Below the pieces are notes generated by a model that was not told the DNA's origin, did not search any database, and saw only the letters and a program-made list of their open reading frames with translations. From Thamnaconus septentrionalis (Eukaryota > Chordata > Actinopteri > Tetraodontiformes > Monacanthidae), in the NCBI GenBank assembly GCA_009823395.1, contig CM020510.1, positions 7,705,273 to 7,769,272 of the forward strand: DNA of 64,000 nt, in the 5' to 3' direction. The stretch's first letter is position 1; each line of letters opens with the position of its first letter. Of the stretch, positions 15,395-29,400 are shown piece by piece. A program made the position numbers and the translations under genes.

Positions 15395-18171
15395 CTGGTA
15401 GTGCAAGGCAAGTCAAAGTCTTTCTAATTGGAAGTGGGATTTGCGAAAGACATTATTTCAATGGGTGCTATTTATTTCACAAGCAAGACCCAAAACCTGT
15501 TTCTTGGCTTCAGGTTTTCTTTTTTGCAGATGTAAATTTTTGTAAATGAAGTACGATTGCATATAGAAAGTCAGAAGCTAGTTACAGTCCTGTAAAACTG
15601 AACCGACATGTTTGAATAACTAACTATATACATACAATACTATATATACTATATAATCATCACAATACCAAACTCTACATCAATCACCAATTTCTCTTAA
15701 TTGGTCTAAAAACAAATTTCCTCCCCCAATTCCACCCAGGATATCGGCTTTGTGTGCATCTGAACAGGCCCGGGTTTCACACTGAGTGAGAATAAATAAA
15801 TTAAGAGACTATATTGTCATTATTAGGCTAAAAAGTGTAATTTTATAATATTTTGTATCACGGTGTGCCATGGGATTTTCTCAATGTATAAAAAAGTTGA
15901 CACTGTTCTGCATGATTGAAATTGTGAATTAATTCAGTTTTTTGAAGGCCACCTCTTCCTGTTACACTGCGTGTGCCAGCCCAGTGACTGCTGGGACACT
16001 GGTGGAGCCGTCTACCAGTATGTTCTGCCAGGCTCAACCAGTGGCTAAACATGTTTAATCCCATGAAGTAATTCCTGACTCCCCATGCACCCCCAGTGGG
16101 TCTAGTCTGTGCACTGACTGCTGCATTAATCTCAGAGGTCTCATCCAGCCTGAACCCACTCAACCCTCTTTGAGACCCAACCGCTGCACAGCCACACCTT
16201 GATGTCTGCGATCTCAGATTGGGAGGGGTCAGGTGTATTGTCTTTTTTTGTAACTACAGGAAACAGTAAATGTTGCATTACATTCAGAATACATTAATAG
16301 CTGTCTGTAAATTGTTTTTTTTTAGACGTCTCAGAAACAACCAGGTTTTTGTCAGCTTGTCTCTATTGAAATTATAATTGTTTGCATGGTCTGATTTCCA
16401 AATGTACGAGCTGATAAATATACAATATAACCATAGTAGTACTGTTTTCAACCTTAAACAACCTAACCTAACCTAAAGTCTTGTTTTATTAACTTTACAT
16501 TTCATTTACATACATGTTGCAGTATTTTGTCATCAGCTTAGAATTTTTTGCAATCATTCCTACTGCCAGAGACTGGAAACAAGCTGTGTTAGCCAGAACA
16601 TATTGGAAAAATTAAAACTGGCAAGAAGTCAAACTGCGCATCACTATCAGCGTATTGCATTTGGCAAATAAAGGTTTTGGTTATGGGTGGCACATGGGAA
16701 CATTTCCCGAAATCACATTTTACACCAGCACCAGCAATTAGACTGTGTCCAACTGATGTTTGTCCATATGAGGCCGGTCGTACAAGAACATCCACTTTTG
16801 GACGTGTACACATACACGCAGACAAACGTCTGTCTCCCTCTCTCCCTTCCCTCCCTCCCTCCCCTCCACCCATCCGACCTCCTCTATCCCAACACCCCAT
16901 TTGGCTGCGCCTCTGCTCCACCTGCAGCACCCCCACCCTACCCCACCCCACCCCACCCCCGCACCCTTCCAATCCCAGTACTGTGTTAATCTGGTGCTGG
17001 TCTGACGGTCAGCATTTTGAGCAGCAGACAGACAGATTGGCTTTAATCCCCTGAGTGCCACAGATGGAGCACAGCTACGCAGACCTTGAGGAAGGCGCAT
17101 GCGTGTGCAAACACACGAGCACACATGAGCACACACACACACACACACACACAAGCATACACAAACACACACACACACACAATCGCACAAAGTCAGAAAA
17201 ATAACTATGCACGTATACTTCATAGATGTGAGCTTGGAAAGCTTGTTGAACCAATACAAAAACAGTACAAAATAATAATAAACAATATCACAGCAGCCTT
17301 GTTGAGAAAGCAGAGATGCATATACATGTCTTGAACTGCAAATAGATTTTTTTTTTTTGTTCTGATCCTGATGATTCTAGTCCACAAAACAAGGATTTTT
17401 CCGATTTACCAGACACCAACTGCATTTAACTGTTCAAAAAGAGCAGTTTGCTAACCAACACAGAAGTACCAAGGCATGGCAATTTTAAAAAAAAAAATAC
17501 ATTTTCTTTCTTTCTTTCTTTCTTTCTTTTTTTTTTTTTTTTTTTTTACAATTTCTATATCTTCACAGGATAAAGTTGGAGTCTGAGGTTGGAAAAGATA
17601 TTGTATGAATTAATATCTAGCCAACAAATCTTTTCTGTAGTTAGGAGAATTACCGTTAAAAGGAAAAGTATTACTAAATTGTTAGTTTACATATCCAGAA
17701 AGGTGAATAGAAGTGTTTTACTGCTTGTTAGTCAAAATATAAATATAGAACAGAAAAAGGGAGGATAAAGACAAGACTAATTAGAGATCTACATTTGAAG
17801 TAGGAATTTAATGAAAAACAACCGTGTACTATATTGCTAAAGCTGAAACAGTGACAGTACAAGCTATGTCATATCCTTTTTTGAAAATAGTAAAATCTCA
17901 TTCTTGATTAGAAAGATCAGACTAATTCAACTGATTCAGAGTGGCTGAACATAATAATTTGAAATGGAGCGGCGTCATATTGAATGTTGGTGGTGGCCAG
18001 AGCTGACCCCTCACACTAAAATGATTACTCCACTTGCATTTCTATACGTACCACTGTGGCTGTGGTGTGTGTATTCAAAACAACAGGATTAACTGCTGGT
18101 GTTTGATTAGATGTTTGTTTGTCTGTGTTTCATTGTAATAAGTGTTGCCAGGACCACAGTGACATGGGTAA

Positions 18172-18208
<37 letters not shown>

Positions 18209-18658
18209 TGTGTGTGTGTTTCTGTGTGCGTCTGTGTGTTTCATTGTAATGAATATGGCTGAGGCCACAGCTTTATCTCTTTTAATCAAGGAAGTAGAAG
18301 GATGACATGAAACACTGACGAAGGGAATGAACCCCGGAACCCAGAAATGGTATTAATTGTGTGGCTGCTATTTCACATTTGCATGGATACATTCATCTGC
18401 TCAGTGTATATTCTTCCAGGTAAAATGAAACCTGTCTATTTTTTTCCATCTACAAACAATGTTTTTCTTTAATGGACAATGACCCTTTATTCCAATCATT
18501 TAATACATGGGCGCGTACAGAGCCACATATCAATATATTGATTTTGTTTTTTAGAAAATTGTTTGAGGCTGCATCCCTGGTTTCAAAGACAAAGATCTGG
18601 ATGGAGAAGCATGGGGATTTCAATTTCAGACTGAAACTGTATTGTTGTAAATAGATTT

Positions 18659-19057
18659 TTACAACAAAATGACCTTGCACTGCCATCTAGTGGTGCAAAA
18701 AAAAGGGCAGTCGAACGCGATTTCACTGATCAGGCGTCTGAAGTGAAGCAGGCCAAACAGGAGCACCGCCGACTTCCGGTAAGTCGGCTTCCGGATCTCC
18801 TGCAGAGGAAAACCTGCGGTCCCTTAACCACAGAGAAGTCTCTCGAATAGGTTGTCCTCTAGAATCACTTCCATCAGGAGTAGCTCAAAGCATGGCTCAA
18901 GAAACTTGTGTGGGCTGTGTATGCCTGTCTTACTTGCGGTGTAAAGTTTGGACTTTTTGATGGAACCGGTACGATGAGCGCTTTTAGAAGCAGCCTGTTT
19001 GGCCAAGTGTTTGCGTGGAACACTGGGTTTACGATTAGTCTGTTTGATGCGGGCCAT
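18659..19057 (-). pseudogene. Diverged, truncated histone H3.3-like copy retaining one intron
   Basis: Reading leftward from the ATG at 19057, the frame begins MARIKQTNRK and continues with PRKHLAKQAASKSA and GSIKK. This is plainly the H3 tail ([29 protein letters not shown]) with a deletion around K14. A GT-AG intron of 111 bp (18933-18823) follows, at nearly the same place as intron 2 of the intact H3.3 genes. Beyond it the frame resumes with LQEIRK, YRKSAVLL and RRLISEIAFD, matching the H3 segment LREIRR...YQKSTELL...RLVREIAQD. Homology then stops and a TAA lies at 18661-18659, so most of the histone fold is missing. Positions equivalent to K4, K9, K27/S28 and K36/K37 survive, while S10 and R26 do not. 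It is either an unprocessed pseudogene or a short expressed derivative of about 95 codons; pseudogene is favoured. Confidence 0.75.
18675..18693 (-). promoter_or_regulatory. CTCF-like motif (left copy of a 19-bp direct repeat)
   Basis: The minus strand reads CCACTAGATGGCA, which fits the CTCF core consensus CCASYAGRKGGCR at every position. The full 19-bp string TTGCACTGCCATCTAGTGG recurs exactly at 19294-19312. It overlaps the tail of the H3-like open frame. Binding is inferred. Confidence 0.5.
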
Positions 19058-19293
19058 GGTTTCGAAACATCCCCTGCGTTGGGAAATGCCCGTCGTTGCC
19101 ACTGAACTGTGTTCGTCCCAACGATCGTAACTGCTTGCGAAAAATTCATTTGATAGCTCAGACGGAAGTCTCAACAGATTAAAGAAAATAATTATATTAA
19201 TTATTCAAGGCTGAGCTTAAAAGAAAACCAATTTGAACTTTTGCAAAGACTAATCACCTCCGTCGTTTTATTGAGATTGAGAGCAATGTAAGG

Positions 19294-19312
19294 TTGCACT
19301 GCCATCTAGTGG
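19294..19312 (-). promoter_or_regulatory. CTCF-like motif (right copy of a 19-bp direct repeat)
   Basis: An exact second copy of the 19-bp string found at 18675-18693, in the same orientation, with the CTCF-type core on the minus strand. The two copies flank the H3.3-like pseudogene. Confidence 0.5.
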
Positions 19313-20644
19313 CACAAACATCAGAGAAATCGAGCAGTACTGAAACTACCGCGAGAAACGTTTACGTTTTAGCTGAATTAAAATGGCCAATTTCACTCTA
19401 AGTGCATATTATAGCATGATTTAAAAACATTGCAAGTTATATTATGTGCATGAATTTTTATTGAAATTCGAATTGATATGCTAAAAGGTCTAAAATAGGA
19501 AATGTATGAGTCAGTTTTGTGTGTGTAACATCCATTTATTACCACTTTATATGACAAATCTGGAAATTACAAACATCATTTGACTTAAACATTATCCTTA
19601 ACATTTCAAAAAAAAAAAAAAAAAAAAAATTAAGTTAAAAGTGTGAAGAGTCAACCTGAGAAACGGTAAAGACAACCAACTAAACCAGAAGGTAAAAGAA
19701 AATCTGGGGCATTTACAGAAACACAATTTGGAATTTTGTTTAAAATGTAATACTGATAACTGACATTCCGATTGGTCTTCATTCTTTATAAAAATTATTT
19801 GAACTTGTGGTTTGCAACATTACAATTTTCATGAACCTTTGAGAAAGCGGTTTTGAATTTAAAAAAGAAAGCCAGTTAAAAACATTTTTACAAGAAGCAT
19901 GAACTCTCAAGCTTTGGATTTTAATAATTACATGAAACCAATGTCATCACCACAAAACAAGTAAGACCTGAGGAAAAAGGTTACTTGGAAGGTCTAGGTC
20001 TAACTTTGGTGCCAAAACATGTCAGTAGCTTCAAATTTCTGTTTTTTTTTTTTTTGTTTGTTTTTAAATCAAATGTTTTGTTCTTTGTATTAGTATGGAT
20101 TTTCCCCAATCTTCATGTACTCAACTAAAGTCTAAAGTGAAACAAAAACTGTGCATGAGATAAAAAGAAATCTAAATGCCATATGAAAAAAAAAAACAAA
20201 CCTAGAATGATCTTCTCCAAAGATGCTGATGGATTGTATACAATTCCCTTTGGTGATTAGACGTGTTCATGCACACATGCAGTGGGACAGAAATACCAGG
20301 CCTCAACTAGAAGAGAATGAAATGTTCTCTGTAGCGAGGCCAGCAGACTTTAACAGCAGAAGAGAACCAAGTTCTTCTAGCACCCTGCTGGAGAGAATGA
20401 TTCCCTCAGCAGACAAATAGTGATCCTCTCCTCCTGTCTGCCCCCCAGATTACATTATTTCAGTCCACGCTTTTACCCATTTGATCCACAAACCATACAA
20501 TGCCGTACATTTAACTTGCAAATAATGCAATCTGTTGAGATGTGTGCTTGAGAAGATCTCATCACCAAAGAAGCGCTACATGCACAAAAGAGAGTACCCC
20601 CGAATTCTGTTGCCAAGAGCACTAAGAAAAACACAACTATACAC
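19313..20644. other. AT-rich non-coding stretch downstream of the first intact H3.3 gene
   Basis: No exon was recognised. On the minus strand this region lies beyond the polyadenylation signal of the neighbouring H3.3 gene. It could include alternative 3' UTR, since H3.3 genes often have long 3' UTRs. Homopolymer A/T runs occur near 19608-19629 and 20041-20055. Confidence 0.4.
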
Positions 20645-20650
20645 TTTATT
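20645..20650 (-). terminator. Polyadenylation signal of H3.3 copy 1
   Basis: TTTATT on the plus strand is AATAAA on the minus strand, about 150 nt past the stop codon of the H3.3 gene ending at 20797. H3.3 genes are polyadenylated, unlike replication-dependent histone genes. I saw no histone 3' stem-loop near the stop. Confidence 0.5.
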
Positions 20651-20796
20651 CATAATATAATCAGTTTTCCTCTACACACTACCAACACAGGGAAGGGGAG
20701 AAGGGGAGAGAAGGTGGGGACGGGAGGGAGAGGGATGGAGATAGACCAGTGATGGAAGGGCCGGAAGAGGTGAAAAGAAGAGAGCAGGAGAAATGT

Positions 20797-22049
<1,253 letters not shown>

Positions 22050-22330
22050 AAAAAGAACGACTGCGCTATTGGTTGTACACAAATACGTAGTTCGATAATA
22101 GGAGAGTACAGCCAATCGTCTCCTTAAGCTTCACAGTAGGCGGACTCTACAATTGCCTTCCCCAGCTGCAAGTCCCGCCCACCGCGCTCTGATGATGGCG
22201 GCGGTTTGATGCGCAAACGGGATAAAGACTCGGGGCAGAAGAGCAAAGGAGTAGCACGTAAACAAGTTAAATTTTGGAAGTAATCGCGCAACCCCCGCAT
22301 CGGAAATTGAGATGTGAAGACAGAAGACAC
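22050..22330 (-). promoter_or_regulatory. h3f3: Probable promoter of H3.3 copy 1
   Basis: The region has paired CCAAT-type boxes in opposite orientations (ATTGG near 22069 and CCAAT near 22112) and GC-rich sequence around 22165-22200. Clustered CCAAT boxes are typical of H3.3 promoters. The exact start site cannot be read from sequence. A 149-codon minus-strand frame over 22124-22573 is not supported as a protein. Confidence 0.35.
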
Positions 22331-23937
22331 TCCAAGGAACTCATACGTGGACACAGAAGAGCCGAACACGTCCTCGCGACGGCATAGAATCGAGCTGAAC
22401 CCGCGCATGATTTGAAACAGAAATTTCTCTGGTCCGAACGGCTGCGGTAAAGGCTGCATTTCGCCGTCGTTTCGACAGCCCCAGTGTGTAATTATTTTCA
22501 CACGACAATTTCCAAGCTTTTCTCGTGGTTTAACACTCCCCAAATACATACAATTAAAAGTTAAGAAACACAAAGTTAGTTAGAGAATAGGCTGGTGCGC
22601 AGGGGTGGGCTTACCTAAGGGCAAAGTGAGTTGAAGTCGCGAGAAATGTTTCGCTCGTCTCTATTTTCTTCTTCGTATCCACAATGGGAAGCAGCGGCCG
22701 TCCAGCGGGAAAATGGCCGCCGCGTCAAACGACTGTCCCACAATGCAACAGTGTTCACAACACTCCCGTGGCAGTCTTCTGACACTTTTCTTTAAGATCC
22801 GTTTTTTAAACGCGGTTAATGTTCGCTCTGTCGTCGTTTTAGGGCTCAAGGGTTTTATTTTAAAGACAGATGGGCAGGCGTGACTTATACAGCCTGGCTC
22901 GAAGGTCTCGCAACATTGATTCTCACTGTGTAAACATTACCACGCGGTAGAACCGAAAGTTTCACACTATGCGCTTTAAAGGTCTCGCTGCTCGGCTGTT
23001 CATAATACAGTAGTCCTAGTTAAACCCTGAGCATTAATGTATTTTGAATGAGCTATTGAGTGTGACAGCTGGTTAACTGAAAGCCCTCCTTCACACCTTA
23101 AATTCACGCTAACAAAGTATTATGAAATCGTGTTCCTATATCCTATTATCTGAGTTACATTATGCAAATTACTCAGTGTTGTTTTTTTCAGCTAACTTTC
23201 GTTGTTTCCTAAGAAAATGTAGCATATTTTTGGCTGTATTATTAAACTTAAGAAGTCATGTGAATTATGACTGTATATTTATTTTTGACAAAGCACTGGT
23301 TTGCTCCTTGAAAATGTCAATTTCGAAGTTGTTTTTAACAAAAGTATGTTTTCTCAAGGTAATAAATACAAAGACAGTTGTCTTATTTTACCACAAGAAT
23401 CTGTTTATGTTTGAATGTGATTTTCAGAGTACAAATATTTTGCTTTTAAAAATGACTTACAACATAAATCAAACACAGTACAAATAAAAAAAAAGGTTAC
23501 CTTATCAACCTGAGAGAAGAACAAAAAGTCAAGCAATGCCTGGACATGAGAACGTGGCTGTAAATCAAAACATGTTCGACATTGGTCTGCTACATATATG
23601 CCGCTTGTAATCTGCCAAAAATGCACCATAGCACATTAACATTTCAAATTGACACCCAAAATCAAATTTTGTCTTTGTTACAACAGTTAACAGTAGGTAC
23701 GTCATTATTGTAAGAAAGAAAAATCACTACTTGTACATCAAATTTCTAATCAAAGGGGAAAATGAAGACTCATTATACCAATATATGTCCACCTGAAGAT
23801 GACCACGTCTCATCCTTAATGCTACTTCGTTCTGATCAGATCTTACTATTTGTGCCCATATAAACACCTGAAAGAGAAAGTCAGGAATTTCCTTGAGCTA
23901 GCTAGTTAGATGCATGAGTATAAATGTGATTCAAAAT
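22331..23937. other. Non-coding stretch between the two H3.3 genes
   Basis: GC-rich and CpG-rich to about 22950, then AT-rich. No exon with protein similarity was found. It should hold the upstream region of copy 1 and the downstream flank of copy 2. Confidence 0.4.
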
Positions 23938-23943
23938 TTTATT
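23938..23943 (-). terminator. Polyadenylation signal of H3.3 copy 2
   Basis: TTTATT on the plus strand (AATAAA on the minus strand), about 170 nt beyond the stop codon at 24116. Confidence 0.5.
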
Positions 23944-24115
23944 CATACATGAAGAGATCTCTAAGGAAAACTGCTACTCGTAGCACCAAAGAAGACAAAA
24001 ATCACACATTATACGGTTATCACAATCATCTGATATATATGTATATTGAACCTCAAACCAAACTACTAAGTATAGAGGCTGAAAAGGGAAAGGAAAGAGT
24101 AATCAAAAAGCCAAT

Positions 24116-24819
<704 letters not shown>

Positions 24820-25089
24820 TTACGATCACCTACGGGCATATGGCAAAGCTTAATTAGTGAATAATAATAAGAAAAGCATCATCATTATCATTATTATTAG
24901 TATTATTATTTTGAATACTTCAATTTCTTTTATATTTCAATGTAATTATAACGTTTACACCTATTATGGATTTATGTATGTACATCCAAAATCGGCATCA
25001 TGAAATAGTTATTTGTATTCCAGGGACCTTATGCAATAAAATTGCCGAAATTGACAGGAGAGTCGTCGAATCAAAGCTTAGGTGCTTCA

Positions 25090-25260
25090 TTATGCAAACC
25101 AATCAACCCCAGCAGAAACCCCTCCTTGGGGGGTTGTTGTTAACGTTTCGACCAATCATAGAGCAGTTATTGCATCATGATGCCCGCCCCCTGCGTCTGG
25201 AGCGACGATTCGTTAGTTTACGACACGCGGACTACCCGGTCACTAGGAAGCCTTGTTTTT
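25090..25260 (-). promoter_or_regulatory. h3f3: Probable promoter of H3.3 copy 2
   Basis: There are two CCAAT boxes on the plus strand (near 25099 and 25152), a CRE-like TGATG stretch and a GC-box-like CCCGCCCCC near 25182, followed by CpG-rich sequence. The arrangement resembles that upstream of copy 1. The transcription start is not determined. Confidence 0.35.
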
Positions 25261-26349
25261 CTATTCAGAATGAGCTATAATGAAGGAAGCCAGTCGATCC
25301 CGCCCGCCCCGGCTGCCCAGTGTAAAGAAAGAAGCGCACATACAGATGATGGCTGGCTGCTGGCTAGAAGAATGTAAACGGGAAGGAAAAAATCGTTGTA
25401 GGATACGGCAGAGGATGTGACAAAAACGTCGAGATATCTCAAAAACCGCCGCGAGAAAGCGGGGTATTATTTTTCCAAACGACACTACACATGTTTGGGG
25501 ATCGACTGATGAACAATATTTTGTCAGATGACCCCTTGCTTTCGGCGCATTTCCGTGTCAAGTTTGACCGCTTCAGAAACACCTTTTAGGTCTCCGACTC
25601 CCCGAGCAGACAGATAATAGCGCGACTGCTTTGCGTCTTTCTTAAACGAAAATAAACGCGAAAACACTTCCATCCGAAAAAATACGTGAGGTTAGATGAT
25701 AGATTATAGTTTTAATGAAATCGTCATACCGACCTTTGGAAACTTCCGGAAAGATTGCCGCTCAAAATGAGAATTGATTCTCGAGTCTCTAAAGCGTTGT
25801 TCTCGCAATAAAATGAAGGCAGGAAAAAAGGAAAAAGAACATAGGAGAGCAACAGGAGACACGTTTCCCATGATGCATCTGGGACAAACAGGCTATAGAT
25901 GCAGCTATATGATAAGCAAGTTCATGATCACATTGCGTGTTGCGAGTCTAGATTAACACGTCATTTCAACATTATTCAGAAGAATTTAACAATTTCAGGA
26001 ACAGTTTGTACTGAAATTGTGGTATTTGATAACAAAAACAAAAACTGCTGCAGCAGTTGCTATCTGACACACAAAAATAAAGGCACATTTAATATTTTTG
26101 CACTCTGGGCTAGGAATAAAGGATTTAGTTAATTTAAGTTAATTAAAAAATAATCATACTAACCAGACAAACTTACTAACAAATTATCACATTTCGATTA
26201 TTTTTGAAATGATGGCAAACTATGATAGCGATCACACTATGAAAACAAACGCATTATTATACTCCCTAATAAAATATTAGACAATGTGGGGGGGAAACTA
26301 TTTTAGGTAATTGTTATTTAGATGTTTTTGTAGCAGTTACAATTCCCAT
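25261..26349. other. Non-coding stretch between H3.3 copy 2 and nop53
   Basis: CpG-rich up to about 25700, then AT-rich. No coding exon was recognised. It separates divergently transcribed genes and likely contains a 5' non-coding exon of H3.3 copy 2. Confidence 0.4.
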
Positions 26350-26362
26350 CCTGCAGGTGGCG
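26350..26362 (+). promoter_or_regulatory. CTCF-like motif upstream of nop53
   Basis: CCTGCAGGTGGCG matches the CTCF core with only the third base off-consensus. It reads on the plus strand, opposite to the two motifs at 18.7 and 19.3 kb. It lies about 60 nt before the nop53 start codon, so it may act in the promoter. Confidence 0.4.
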
Positions 26363-26420
26363 ACCTCTTTGCCCACTTATAACAAACGAGGAAGAACCGA
26401 TTCTCTCTCAACCCACCAAC

Positions 26421-29400
26421 ATGGCGTCCGCCAGGAGGCTGAAACGCGTGGTGGCATCACAGCCTGGTTTTATCAATTTAAAGTCGAACGCAGGTCCCTC
26501 ATCTCTCGTCAGCAGTCGTAGAAAACGTGTCAACAAGAATAAGAAGAAGAGCTGGAACAAACACAGCGATATCAACGACGTAGAAGACTTTTTAGAGGAC
26601 GTCAGACATCAAGAGAGGACCACAGGGTAAGTTTTCTAGCCGTATGCGTTTACGTTTTAAAGTAAACATAATGCCTGCGCTGTCAAGGGTAAATACTTTT
26701 TTTTTCTTTTTCTTTTTTTAAAAAACGTCAACTTTTGATATTGAGCTTATGGAAACAAGAATGTATGTTATTTCTCGAATTTTGGTGACAGTTTACCCAT
26801 TTTTCGTGAGACACGTATATCGCGTATGTCCCCTCAATGTGTATTTGTTCGAACACGTTTTGTTAGGTAAATTTCTCAAGTACCTCTCTACAAGTTTCTG
26901 CGCTAAATGTGTAAGCTGCAACGTTCAGACTGATGTTTCAAATGATTTTACATTTCATCTCGGTCAAGCAAGTGAATGTTTTTTTGTATTCGTCATAAGT
27001 CTTTGTCTTCGGTTTTTGTTTTTTTGTTGTTTTTTTTTTAATTGAATTTTGCTGTTTCCTTAAAGTGTTTCTTTTCTGTTTGAATTCAAATAAACCGTGT
27101 GACTCTTGGATTTACAGTGGTCTGCTGTCTGAGAAGCCAGATGACACTTTGTTCTTTTTGGACGTTGGACAGCCCAAGAAAGTTGAGCAGAAGGGTAAAT
27201 ATGTGCTGAAGCTATTGAATTATTTTCAATTTTATTGTAACAAAGCGGCTTATGGGTTTGATTGCATTGTTGTCCTACTCGTGTATTGTTTGTGAATGCA
27301 TTTATGAAATAAATCTGTTCTTCTTTGTAGTTGAAGAACCGGTTACAGGAAAGAAGAGGAAAGGGAAGGATACACGGCCTCTAAGGATAGACCTGATCTT
27401 GCAGCACGATTCTCTTGTGCCGCCACCAAAAGAGTCAGTATTTATCACAACCTATAGGGATACATATAGTACAGAAAAATATAGGGATTTCTTTCCCTTC
27501 AGTGCCAGTTCTCAAAAACGGCTTATAAAGAAGTTCAAGATTTTATGTGATTTATTTGATCCTGTTCAGTGATTTTTCATTGTGCCCACTCAAAATCATA
27601 AATCCATAAATGTGTAAAAATGTTATTGATTATGTCCAGTGATGATCTCATCCTTGCGCTCCCAGTATTTCCTTAAGGGAAATGTGAAGACAAAATACAG
27701 GAGCTAAGGAGACTGTTATGTGAACAGTATTCTTGGATCTGAGGATGTGCAAGCAGAGATGACCGATGACACCACATACAAACAACTTCCAGACTCAAGC
27801 CTTGTCTTTTTTTTTAATCATAGTCACATTTATTTTTTATTTACATATGCTCATTTCATCATTGGGTCTTGAGGTAGTAAACCAATTGTGTGCTTCCTGT
27901 TTTTAGTGTGCTGGCCTATCAGAAACCAAATGCCAAGAAACTACGTCGTACTGCCCAGAGGGCTGAGCATTTGGCAGCCAAAGGTGTGGTGCCACGACGG
28001 CAGAAACTCCTTCTGAACAGGCGGTCCGTCCAGAGGACGACCAAGAAGGCTGTAACTGAGGCCAATAACAACCCAGACAGAGACTATTATGACATATGGG
28101 ACGAAGAGCGTAAGTCTTTTATTGTTAGGGTTTTTTGCAATTTGTGGCAGACATTAGTGTGCCAAACTAACCTATGCATTATATTGAATACTTCTCCAAA
28201 ATGTGTTGTTTCTTAAAAAAAAGTAGCTCCTGTGACAAAGATGCAATGATGACTTAAATACTGGAGCTTTTAAAAACCATGACTTTTCCCCACTGTAGTT
28301 TACCTTGAAACCAATAAGTGTCCCGTGACTAGTTTGTATCTACTGTCCGGTGATGATCCCATCCTTGCGCTCCCAGTATTTCCTTTATGGGAATGTGAAG
28401 ATCAACTTGGAGCTCAGACGATTGTTATGTGAACAGTCGTCTGGGATCTGAGGATAAACGTGTACAAGTTAAAAGATGTGATGCTGCTCATGCTAATGGC
28501 TAACCGCTGTTATTCACATTACAAAATATTATGGGGTTCTTAAAGCCCAGGCAAATTCTTGGATGTTCAAAGCTCTTTTTTTCCTTGAACCCTAGCCAAA
28601 TCCTCTGCTGACACCTGGTACCTCCAGCAGACCGGCAAGATGCGCGTCAAGGTGAGAATACACTTCACATTCAAATAAACCTGCTAAGGAAAACTAATCT
28701 TTTCTAACTAATCTAAAGTGGCATAAATTGAACTAATGTGACTGAATCTTGTGTTCCACAGCGTCCGGAGAGGATGAACGCTAAGCCGTCCGTGCTTCCT
28801 GCAGTAGAGGTGATCGCTCCTGGAGGATCCTACAACCCAGACTTCTTCTCCCACCAGGTAATGCCTTGCCCTCACTTTTTGACAGCTGGAAAAAAAAATG
28901 GGTAAAAAGAACAAGCACTGCATAAAACTCAACCTATAGGCCCCACAGACTTGTACCATAGGCACTTAATTTGTAAATACTGTGTTGAATCTGTAACTTG
29001 TTTCTCATCTTACTCTAATGACACACCCATCCCCTGAATACAGGCCCTCCTGAAGGAAGCCCACGAGGTGGAGGTCAAAAAGAAAAAGGAAGAAGACAAA
29101 ATTGAAAAACAGCTGGCTGTCAACAAAGAAGACACAGCAACAGAGGTGCACATGCTCATTCCATCTCCATTATTAGACCCAGTGAACTCTTTAGAAGGTT
29201 GCTTTTCTTTTTCTTTTTTCTTTTTATATTTTTTTTTGTTGTTTCACATTCTCATTTGTTTGGCAGGAGACAATTTTAAGAGAGCAGGTGGAAGGCCTGG
29301 TTGAAGAAGATGAGGAGGAAGAAGAATCCGCTCCTAATGAAGATGGGGAAGACGTGGCTGTGGGAGGCATCACACTATCAGACAAAAAGACAGAGAGACA

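Larger units (their letters stand above)
8600..18658. other. Intergenic, repeat-rich stretch between crx and the H3.3 cluster
   Basis: No coding exon could be supported. The main content is microsatellites: AC at 9199-9240, AT at 10535-10574, GATA at 10831-10930, GCT at 11078-11122, CA at 14431-14484 and 15304-15387, TTTC at 17502-17529 and GT at 18175-18206. There is also a telomere-like hairpin at 13289-13365. OTX-type TAATCC sites occur at 11015-11023 and 11214-11232. The open frames here are low-complexity readings of these repeats. Confidence 0.55.

Noticed and set aside
18659..19057. Retrocopy explanation for the H3-like sequence, with the 19-bp repeats as target-site duplications
   Set aside because: An intron matching the parental position is retained and there is no poly-A at the 3' end, so a processed origin is disfavoured.
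22124..22573. 149-codon minus-strand open frame in the H3.3 promoter region
   Set aside because: It lies in CpG-rich promoter DNA, has no recognisable motif and overlaps the CCAAT-box region; likely chance.
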